A stretch of DNA of 64,000 bases from Sinotaia quadrata (Eukaryota > Mollusca > Gastropoda > Architaenioglossa > Viviparidae): the NCBI GenBank assembly GCA_028829895.1, contig CM054179.1, positions 110,649,375-110,713,374 of the forward strand, given 5' to 3'. Every line of letters begins with the position of its first letter. The first letter of the stretch is position 1. Of this stretch, positions 10,337 to 21,700 are shown in pieces. The position numbers and the translations under genes are program-made. The notes under the pieces were generated by a model that saw only the letters and a list, made by a program, of their open reading frames with translations, did no database searches and was not told where the DNA came from.

Positions 10337-12319
10337 ATTGAGGTTTTGCAGCAACTATCACTCATATTGAGGACCAGTGCATTTGGATATTATTGTATTT
10401 ACTTCTAGTTCTAGATTAAGGAGCTTCTATTAAAAAAAGAAAAAAAACTTCATAACTTGCTGTTAATAATGGCAGCACTAACCAGGAGACCAAACTCACT
10501 GATAAATAAAATTGCCCCAAAGCTCCAGAAATGGATAAAATTGCTGTGGAGATGCAATATATTGTGATAGAGTATACAAATACAGTACCAAACACACTTT
10601 CCTGACACTCAGAAACTACAAGAAGTATAGAAATCTGAAAAATAACATGAAATAGGATGTTACAAGATGTAGAAAATTTTAAACACTTTGATCAGTGGCA
10701 GCCAGGGTGATTGTGAATTGCTTACATTACACTATGACTTGACAAGTAATAAAATCAATTAAATGCAGTGATCCAACATATATGCCTAAGACAAAAAAAA
10801 AAAAGAATATCTACAATGGTTTATTTCCTTAGCTCTTTAGATAAAAGGCTGAGTACTGTATAAATTATATCTAATGCTGGAGGCCAGAGTCATATACAAT
10901 TTAATATATGTAAAAATATTATACAATATGTGAATATTACAATCTGAAGACACTTTACAGTGCAGCAATAATATGTACATTTCCATTCCCAGAGAGTGGT
11001 TCAACTCATAATTGTACTGATAAAATGTAACATAAATTTCCACTCAAGACAGTTGTCGGATTTACTAGGATGATAGTGATGCAAAATACTGTCATCTTAA
11101 GATACAGTATACAGTGGCTGCAGTGCATTAAATATTGTCAAATTTGCATAACATTTCTTTCATAAGACAGTTGAAAAACTCATTGAGATCATAATGTATC
11201 TGTACAGTTTCATCAGGCCAATAAAATCAAGGCTAACAGTAAAGTTAATGTACTATTACTTAGTATTAGTATTATTACTTTACTGTTGAAAATCAACACA
11301 TATTTTTGGTGTACTTAGTAGTAATCGTACAATGTTTGCTCCTTGAAAGGTCAGTAAATCAAATCTGACCACGAAAACCTAGAAATAAATCTCAATCACA
11401 GAACAAAAGACTGAAACAGCTATCAAATCCAACCACACACTTCAACAGTTTCGTGATGTAACTATATCATATGCATGCAATTTTTGTTCTGTAGCAGAAA
11501 CATGGATTTCAAACAACCAAGGTGCAGTCGGGTGGGATGACATAAAGTTAGTAAACATAGTTTGGTCAGTTCCAAGCTGTAATTTACTTTTCTTTAACAT
11601 TATGTTCAACTGATATTTCTCGGACATATTTCGGTGTATTTTTACGCAATTACCTTTTTCTTTAAAGCAACATTCAGGGATGGCCACAAATTTCCGTTGC
11701 AGTGAAATTATATGTGTATCTTGACTTTAGTTCTCCACATTGATTCGTTTCTATGTTCTTTGAGACAGTTTCTTTCCTTGGCTTAAGTACGCTACATATT
11801 ATAAACTATATAAAGAAGTAGTCTTCGAGGCTGTTTAAGAGTTTGAATATTTGTTATCCCACTCCTTCAAAATGCTCCAAACAACTAAGCGAATTATCTT
11901 ACTGCCAAATTTTTACTTTGAGACATAGGCCTATGGGCCTACAGGCTACACCATATCGGATACTCATCGACTGAGTCTGTGTTTATAAAGATATTTACGA
12001 ATTAAGAAAGAATAACATTCCGGCGACCATAAAATACACTAATTAATAATAATAAAATGCAAGAACATTTTTGGTTACCAAATACAAAGAAGCACTTAAC
12101 TTGCTGCCCCCCCAAAAAAAACACCGCCCTCATTTAAACAAAAACAAATTTCTTTTGTACCGCGTCCTATCACCTGCTATTCATTGTACAAATTCATCCT
12201 ACTATTGAAAGAGGTTAAACTTAAATGCTAAAATTATGATTAATGTGTTTAGAAGAAAATATAACTGTGACAAATACTTTTATAATTACTTTACATTTTG
12301 TTTCTAATATCTCATTAAA
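10337..12319. other. Intergenic sequence, no gene seen
   Basis: AT-rich, with short open frames only. An 81-codon minus-strand frame at 11442-11687 shows no recognisable motif and no convincing splice context. Confidence 0.5.
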
Positions 12320-12584
12320 TTTGGCGGGTAATAGTGTTATGTTCATTGGTCCCTTTCAGGCCCGGAACAAGCATATATAAAAGGACAGTGCTTACTATGG
12401 TTAACATAGGAAATACTGTCCTAGAATTATCCTACAAACTTTTCTCCTACTTCTATTTTACTTTATTAAACAAGCAGAAGTCTAGAAAATAATGATCGAA
12501 CACTTTACAAGCGAAGAAGCAAGAATTTTAAGGTCAACAACTTCTCGCTAGCCGCCATATTGTGTTAGAGTAACCCACAGCGTT
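12320..12584 (+). promoter_or_regulatory. Putative promoter and 5' UTR of the KMT2A-like gene
   Basis: Candidate elements, in order: TTTGGCGGGTA at 12320-12330, one change from the E2F site TTTGGCGGGAA; an inverted CCAAT box, ATTGG, at 12345-12349; TATATAAAAG at 12374-12383, a TATA-like box; and GCCGCCATATTG at 12551-12562, a good YY1 site of the kind found at transcription or translation starts. A TAG at 12549-12551 is in frame with the chosen ATG, which supports that start. Whether transcription starts about 30 bp after the TATA-like box or around the YY1 site cannot be decided from sequence. Confidence 0.5.
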
Positions 12585-12749
12585 ATGGCGCGGTTACGGT
12601 TTCCTGGGCGTCCGGGATGTAGAGCAGATAGACAAGGCATTTTCTACTTTACAGAAGATGTTAGAGATTCTTCTGATCCTGTACTCTTGCTAATTTCTAA
12701 TTTACAAAATGGTTTGAGAGAATTCAAGGAACTCTGTGGAGAATCAGAG
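12585..12749 (+). CDS. KMT2A: Exon 1: menin-binding N-terminus
   Basis: 55 codons, phase 0 at the donor (GAG|GTAAAA). The start has G at -3 and +4 and an in-frame upstream stop at 12549. Residues 3-11 read RLRFPGRPG, matching the high-affinity menin-binding motif of human MLL1 (RWRFPARPG). Residues near 40-55, NLQNGLREFKELCGESE, resemble the human NLRRFRAVFGES stretch next to the LEDGF-binding segment. The human N-terminus has a long Gly/Ala/Ser-rich insert between these blocks; here the exon is compact. Confidence 0.9.
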
Positions 12750-15700
12750 GTAAAAACTTCATAATTCCACCGGTTTAATCCAAAATGGCTCCCTTCGTCA
12801 ATGGTCTTGACGTCTATTAACCCGCTTTCAACAATTTTCTAGAGTTTTGTACATAATATTTACATTTCATGTTATTTTAACATAAAGGAAGTATTTTAGC
12901 ACCAAAATCGACTGTTAGAATGCCAATACGACTTATGATGGTTTGATAATGACCTTGAATCTATATAATTGTGGCGCATAGAACTTTTGATTAAAAAATG
13001 TGGTGTATAAATGTAATGCTACATCCGCATGACGCAACAAAAGCAAGCAGTTCGTTTCATTTAACAGTTTTCTTCATAAGAAAACAATAAATAAGCGCAT
13101 ATGTTTGTAAGAAACACCTATTGCAGTTTTTATTATTTGTAAACAAACGGAGATGATAACATTTATACTTATAGGGTGATTATGATCTTCGTCGGGATGT
13201 CAGATTGCATGATCAAAACAAAAGATAAACACACTATTGTTTAGCTAATCAATATCTGTGATTTTTAACTGGTCACACTATAGTGCAGAATTTGAGAATA
13301 ATATCTCTCCATCCCCATTTTGCTATTTATAATTACATTATAAGTTTGACTATTTATTGAATACTGCTACCTTTATATTCTTTTTTTAAAAAAGTATATA
13401 TTTCATTATGTTTCTAAAGTACAAAATATAAAGCATATATGTAAAGCTTACAAATGTTTTGTTATCTCACTGTAGCTTTGGAGTTTTAGTTAAGATTAAT
13501 TTATTTAAACACTGTTCCACTCACTTGTCATACAGTTGATATAAATGTGGGCCTCATCAGATACCTATAGACATATTATTAATAAGATTGTCTCTCTCGG
13601 TTAGAAATTCATAATTTACTCTTACCCCCCCCCCCCCCCCCCGCCACACACACACTCCACAATAGATTGTTTAAGAAATGTGGCTTATTGTGTAGAACTA
13701 ACACATCACTGCATTGGTTTGTGCTTCTGTCAGGCTGCTCTGCCAGGATGTTGGAAAATTTTAAGCTTGTTTGATAATAATTTAAATCATTGGCTTGTGC
13801 TGTTTTTAAGCTTGTTTGATAATAATTTAAATCATTGGCTTGTTCCTAATCCTATGTGATAGGATTAGGAAATTTATATACCTTTGGTATTCATGGCCAT
13901 TGTGAGAGTTTGAAATATTAATGAACTTTTTTCTTATATCTTACCCTCTTTTTATTATTTATTCTGTCATTACAGAACTCAGAAGAGTCCACTGAAATTT
14001 TTAATACTGTAAGAACATTTGTGATCTCAGTTTATGAGTAGAATGATCTTGATTATTATTTTACTAACTTATAAGTTATATATATCTAATTTTACTGTAG
14101 TATAAGTTTAAATTTTAGCGTTTATTTTTCAGATCACTACACTTTATTGTTGTGTGTGCCTAAGATGATTGCCTTCTGCCTTCTATGCTAAAACAGAATT
14201 TGTTTTTATATGTGACAGAAGTAAAAGTGCCAGGTGGGGTGTATAAAGTTGTGAGATATATTTATTATTACTTGACCCATAGATTAACAATGCTTTAATT
14301 CATTTCTAATTCATGTAGCATTTTCTTGCATCTCAAAGTATTGTGTGAAGTTAAATTCACTAATATTTAATGATGATGCACATTATAGATGTAAAATATA
14401 TACTGAATCAAAAACATGTTTAGTAAGAGAAAAAAAATTAGAATAAAGGATTTTGTCTTCCAATTTAATTGGCTCATAAAAACAATGCTTTGCCTGTGCA
14501 AGTGACTTGATTCATACAATGTTTGCTGAGCCTACTCATTGATATTTCTAGTGACCAATCCATCTGTATTACTTCTTGATTTCTATCGACAGATCCACAT
14601 ATTACTTTGTCATCCCTTGAACTGATCTGTAATGCCATTTTGTCATCTAAAGTAGCTGGCTAGATCTTTGATTGTCCCCAGTGATGATCCATGTAATGCT
14701 TTGTCATCTCTTGTAAATGGTGGTCATATTTCTCATTTCCAGTGGCTCGAATCATTAGCACTTTGTAACTGAACCATGGTGGACAAACTTTCCTAAAATT
14801 AATAGGTGGCCATCACTATTAATTCAGAGTGCTCATAAGTAAGAAAATGTTAATATGTATGTATGAAAATATTGTCTAAAAAGCATTTTCATGTTGATAA
14901 TGATATGCAAAGATTATATATGCAATTTTTTGTTTGGTGTTTTTGACTTATTTGTGTTGGTGTCATTGAATAGTGCAATATAATTATATAGAAATGCTTG
15001 CTGCTTGCTAATGTAGGGGGTGCTTTCATCTTTCGCGTATATAGAAATGTAAGGGAGGATTATATATATATATGATTGCTCTGGAGTGTGAGGTCAACAG
15101 TATAATGATGATTGAGCTTAATTTTGTCAGCAAACTTTTTGTTTGATTGTTTGTAACCTTAGGTTACACATACATTTATTTATTTCAGTTTCAGTATATA
15201 GTTTCATTATTATATTTATGCATTTTTAGAGCAGCTTATAAGTTACATAGAAATTTTCTTTTGGAATAGTTGAAATGCGGTAATTATTTATATTTTTATT
15301 ATAAAATTAAAACCAGATTGCTTATAACTGCTATGCTATATAATTTTTCCATATAAATATAAAATTGCTTTTACTATGATACCATAATTATATCAGTCCC
15401 ACCTTAAATAAACAGATTGTTTAAAATTATAAAGAAGTCATAAATAGCATTTAGCTTATTTTTCTTTGAACAGGATGATGACTTTGAAGGATTTAATGCA
15501 GAAGATGTGCGAAAATCTGCCAAAAAGCTGAAAGCAGCCATACGAGCAGAACAGAGACTGCAAGAACAGTCAGCTGGGCTTCATACTGGAACCAAGCAGG
15601 ATATTTCTACAATCCAGACTTCTGTTGATGTGCAAGCTAGCCACCACACATCCCTCCTGCAGGGGGCTAGAGGTGAGGTGCATCGCAGCAGATCAGAAGG

Positions 15701-18700
15701 CAGTGGTGTAGATAAAGGATCTGGACTCAAGAAACTTAGCCGTGAAGATATAATGCAGAAGGCAATGGCAGCAAAACAGTTGTTGGCTTCTCTTAAAGCT
15801 AAACACAAGCATGCTTTACAAGGTCGCATTGTAAAACAGTTTAGTCGCTCTCGTAAACATTCTAACTCACCACCAGTGCTTACATCATCTATAAAGAAAG
15901 TTGTTGATAAGAAGTTGCACCTGCAGAATTTAAAAAAGACGTCTTGTAAATCAACTCTCAGAATGCGCAAGGAAAAAGAGATTCCACAGAAAGAAAAAAA
16001 AGTCGAAGAGAAAGTCCCTAAGCAAGCATTGAAATCAGATGATAAAATCTCAAAGCGGTCTACACCTACACAAAAGACATCAAAAGTGAAACTAGCAGAA
16101 AGAGTTAAACTTAAGTGGCAAGGTGTGAAAAAAAAAGAGGATGCAGTAAAAAAAAAAAGTGAATCTTTAAAAGTGTCAGACAGGTCTACCAAGGAGCGTC
16201 CCAAGTCAGTAGCCAAACAGTTACTGGAGAAAGCCAAACAGGGACGCACTTTGGCAAGAGTTCACACTTCACCTGTGCTGCAGAGTGGTGGGGAATGCTC
16301 AACCACCACACCTAGTCAACATAAACGTACAACACCCATGTTCGTGCTGCCCATGTATTCTCGCTCCTCTCGTGTTATTATTCCAAACAAACGTTTTCTG
16401 GAAGAGGACATCATTACTCCATCTTTGTTCACAAAACGACCTCGGCTGGAAGCCTCTCCTTTTTTATCTACAGCAGCAAAAAAAGCTGAGAATTCAGTTA
16501 GTACACCAACTACTAGCAATAAAAAATCACAGTTGTCAATCTGTTCTTCTTTGTCTTCCAGGAATAAGAACAAATCAAAGAAACCTAGTGATACAACTCC
16601 TATTCAAAATTTAAGAACCAGTAGGAAGGCAGGCAGATTATTATTATCCTCTTCTCAACTCAGTATTACTAAAAATGGAGAGAAAGCTGCAATTGTTGCT
16701 CTTTCGCCTGTAACTGTAGGTAGTCATAAGTCACAACACACAAAATTGTCAGATGCTATTGCATCACCCTCAGGAAGCATTAAAAGTGTAGGTAAGACTG
16801 CAGATTCTTCTTCAAGCTCCAACAGAAAATTAGATCCAGGCTTCAGTAAGAAGTCAGACATTAGCTCATATAAAAAGACAAATCCTGACTTAAGTATGAA
16901 GTCAGATAAAAATTCAGATTCAAGCTCAAGTAAGATGTCAGAACCAAGCTCTTGTAAAAAGTCTGATTTGGGCTCTGGTCAACAGACAGAAAAGTTAGAC
17001 TCAGTTCTTAGATCTCAAGCAAATCTTACTAACAGAGAAGACTCTTGTGCTCTGGCAGATGTTCAGTCCAAAAATATAAAGTCTGATAAACCTGTGTCAT
17101 CTAACACTAGTTGTAATCTCTCAGTAGATGTGGTCTCTTTGAAAGCAAGGTCACCACTCACACTTAGTCCAGCACACCTACCGTTATCTTCATTAACTGA
17201 AAAAACAGCTTTAGCATCAGATAATGAGCAGTCTGAAGAAGAAGAATCCCCATTCAAAAAGGGTCTTTTGGAGCAGCCCCTCATTGTGGAAGGAAAGAGG
17301 ACTCGCATGCCTAGCCTAAAGATACGCATGACCTTGGAATTGATGCCATCTGGCGAAGATGTAATTGACAAGACACATATTTCTTCCGAAAAAGAAGATA
17401 CGGTGTCAAGCTCTATCAGTAGTATACAACCTCCAGTCACTGAGAGAACTGGTTCAGAGTCCGAGGCAGGGAAGAAATCATGGTTGTTTCCCAATGAACC
17501 AGCTTCTGCTCCCAAGGCTTTTTGTCGAGCTGGTCCCATGAAGTTGCATCGACATGATAAGGATGGGAAAGAGTTATTTTTGACTAAGCGCAGTGGACAA
17601 ATTGTTTTGCGTAAAGCCAAACTTCAACTTAACCGCACAGCCCTCAATCGTTCAAAGGCTGCCTTAGCACGCTCCCTTAAGGCACAACTCAAGCGTGAAG
17701 CCAAACAACAGGGCAAGGCTGTGGTATCTATGTCACAGTTTTCACCCAAATCTTCAGCAACCAGCCCTTTGTCAATTTCTGTCTTCTCCTCCGCTTCACA
17801 CCCCTTTGACTCCCCAAACAGTCAGTCATCACCTTTGTTGGCCAGTCTGTCCCCGTCTGCATGTCAGGGTGGATTTGGTAAGCATATTCATTATTCATAT
17901 ACATACGTATGTAAATAAAATGTCGGTGGATTTGGTAAGCATGTTCATTTTACATACACACTCATATGTAAATAAAATGTCGGTAGATTTGGTAAGCATG
18001 TTCATTATACATATACACATGTAAATAAAATGCAAAAATATGGAAACATAAAAAATATATAAAAAATATGGAACTGATATAATACAGCTAATTTTAAAAA
18101 AGTGTTCTTCAGTAAATTATGCTGAATTCCTTCCCTCCCCAAAATAAAAAATTGAAATCTATAAAATATATGAAGAGTAAGTAATAAAGTGCTGGTAGAT
18201 ACTTATTATGTTATGTACAAGTATTCTTGATTGACAGGTATTGCTTGCCTTTTAACGGTTTCTCCTTTCTCCATCTTCTACTCCCCAAAATAAATAATAT
18301 ACTTGTTACACATGAATGTTGATCAGTTTTGAAGACAGCATTAGTACTTTACAGATGAATTCTTAAAAATGTTTAGAGTAGTTCTTTTGATAAAAGTTAT
18401 AATGGTTTTGTTTCTAGTAATAGAAAACATTTACACCCATATTTCAGTTTTAGGCATTACTCAGAATTTTATTTTTATGAAGTACATGAACTTTGGGTTC
18501 ATTGACAGGGGTTTATAAATGTTTAAATAATTTGGGTGCTTGTTTTAGTATTCTTTTTCTCTGTTCAGAAAATAACTAGTCCCTTCCCTACTGTCCCAAC
18601 ATTTCATACGCAGTTTTCTTCTTTGTTCACTTTCTATAAATGACTAGCAACTAAGCAAGCAGTATATTTATATAAAATATAAATAGATATTAGCCATATG

Positions 18701-21700
18701 GTGAACATAGATCAGGTAGTTTCTTTTTATACTTAACTAGTAAAATTCTTGTCAACTTGAAAATGTTAAGTGCACTAATAGTGATTAGTGACAATCCTAT
18801 ACTTGATGGCACAGACTACTGTAGCAGGGTAGCAGTGATTCATAGTACATTGCATGGGTGAAAGCTCTGTATTAATTAACAAAATGTTTAAATTTTCTAT
18901 AGCACCCCAAAAAAATTTCCTCTCAAAATATAGTAAAAGGGGAATAATGCAAAAAAGAATAGTCTCCCTTTCCTTGCCAAATGTTTCCCGATATAAAAAC
19001 ATGAAAAACTAAATTTAGTTAATTTTGATGGCATGCTGGTTTAATTTTAGCAATTTAAATTATTTAGGGATTTATTTATGACATATGTATCAAGGAAATA
19101 AACTATTTTAAAATGACTATTATGAAATTTTATCAACTGGTTGAGTAATGTGTACAATCAGAAAAGTGTAAATTTAAAGAAAGGAAGTTCTTCCATTATA
19201 TTAAAAAAAAATATGAGTACAGTAGTGGTGATTTTTATTTGTTGAATTAAATATAAATGTAACTTTAAGTTTAATACAATATTCAATAGTAAAGTAAGAA
19301 ATTTCAATGGAAAAATTCTCTAGAGTTAAAATTTTATGTTCACTGTGTATTCTTTACTAAGTCTGCCTACAAATTTTATAAAGACAATACTGAAATCAAA
19401 TGAATTGTTTAAAAATGTTAAAGAAGCCAAACAACATAAAATTATAACAAAATAGGATAATAATTTAATAAGTTAAATACTTGAAACTGAGTGAGTTAAT
19501 AACATTTTTAGCAGTCTTTTTATTTTACTGGTAAATTAGACAGTCAGTACTATTAATATGTAATTAGTGTGCTGACTAATATCTATAATTATATTTAAAA
19601 TGGCTAATTATGTTTTGTTGTTTTAAGTTACTTGACACTTTCCACTTATAGAAAGAAATAATTGTTTGACAAAGTTTTTTGTTATTAAGTTTACACCATT
19701 TATTTCATTTAAACATGCTGTTAATGTGCTTTTATGCTTTTAAAAAATTTTAGATAATGTGCTAATAAACAAAACAAATACAATTAGAGTGTTTATTTTC
19801 AAGAATATTTTAGTATCATTTGGTTTATGGCCAGTTCAGTTTACTTCTGACAAATTATGGCAAACCAATGATTACAATGAATTTCTAATTCACTAAGTAG
19901 TTCACAACCTGTCCTCCAATTCAAATAATTTTAAAAATCATTTATAATGTAAATGATGAATTGATTATGAAATTGATAATTAGATTGCAATTCATTAGAT
20001 TATAATTCATTATTCATATCTAAAATGTATGTAAATTATGTATTTGTTTTATAAAATTAAATATTTTAATTGGAGACTTACATCTATGCTGTTTAATTAG
20101 AAATTTAGTGAAAGAAATAGAGTACAGAACAGTAGATTTAACTTAAGATTGATTTTATATATAGTTTATTACTTAATAGAATGCAAGTATGCTTTAAAGT
20201 ATATTGATAATATCTGCTAACATAAAATATAATAAAGGCTCCCCTTTGTTCTAAATGTGAGAGATGCTCATGCACTTAGGTGGCCTTGACTTGCTGAAAC
20301 GTTTTTACTATAATATTTATGCTGATTATACAGCTTGAACAATACAGGAAATTAAAGAGCTATTTTGCTGTTTTGATTACTGATAATTCATGTTTTACTG
20401 ATGAAATTTTTAATTTCAGCATCACCACCAAAAATTTTATCATCATTATCACCAGTCATGTTGTCAAGCAAAAGGGATTCAGCAGAAGCTTCTGAGAAAC
20501 AAATGATTTCAGATGAATTGCTTGGGACTGGTGGTCCTCGCATCAAGCACGTGTGTCGCCGTGCTGCCATGGTTATACGTAAACCACTTGCAACTTTTAC
20601 TGCAGTTGAAGGTTCTACTCCTACTCCAACTCTTAGTGCTTTGCCTTCCCCAGAGAAAGAGAAGTTGTTACGCACACAAGCTGCAAACAAAGATAAAATT
20701 AATGGTCAGTTCATATCTCTGCCCATTTGCCATCTTATTAGTGTATATTTTTAACTGTTTTCATCCTATTTTTAAAGTGTAATGTTTGAATTTTATATAT
20801 ATGTACAGTGGGACATTTTGAATTATGTGAATACGTTCCATAAAAGTGATCACGAACTGGAAATAATCAAATTGAGTTTTGCATACTATGTTTCTGCTGT
20901 CACTGTGTTTTTGCTAAGTGATAATTGAATGGGTCAATGTACTAAAATATAAAAAGTGACTTATTTATAAAGAGATTTAAAAAAAATTAAATTATTCTGT
21001 AGTATAGACATGTTTTAAAGAATTTAAAAAAAAAAACTGATTGGTTGTTTTGAATGAATAGTGTAACTGAGAATTAGTGAGCGTTTTTGCATGACACTTG
21101 ACAGCAGTTGTCATGTGGACAGCCAGTAGTTAATTTGTTTTTGATGCCTGATATTGAACCTTTTCCTTGTATTAAAACAATAAACTAAAAGTAGGTAGTC
21201 CCACTCATTTTTTTCTACTTGATATTGTACAAATGTTTTATGCTCAAAATGTGTGTTCTGATGAAATAAGGTTGTACAGAAAAAATTATGATGATAGCTA
21301 TAATACTTTTTGAGATATCACAAATTTAGTGTCGTTATTTGTGGTCAACTTTTTTTAGATGTAATGAATGTGTGATTTTACAAGTTTATTACAAGCAAGA
21401 TATAAACCTCACTGAAAAACAATCTAATAATTCTAATAAACACAGTGACATACAACAAGAAAAACCAGATATAATGCAAAATTTACTTTTCAGTTTATTA
21501 TAAATTACAAAAGAAAACGTGCTTTTGTTTCATAAAATTGCTCGCAAAACGCAACAAAAAGGAACATTCATGGCATCATAACATATGCAACTGATGCACA
21601 AAGTACACCCAAAATGCATATTATTAAATCATGTACCATATAGTTAATGCCTATTTTTTTCTAAAGGCATTGCAAAGAAAATGTGGAAATTATTGGATGC

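Noticed and set aside
11442..11687. 81-codon minus-strand frame upstream of the gene
   Set aside because: No recognisable motif, no clear splice or promoter context; too short to claim a neighbouring gene.
15581..16249. 222-codon open frame on the minus strand opposite exon 2
   Set aside because: It is a shadow of the Lys/Ser-rich coding frame; Cys/Phe/Leu-rich composition is the expected complement, and no domain is present.
17063..17620. 185-codon minus-strand frame opposite exon 2
   Set aside because: Same shadow effect of a low-complexity coding exon.
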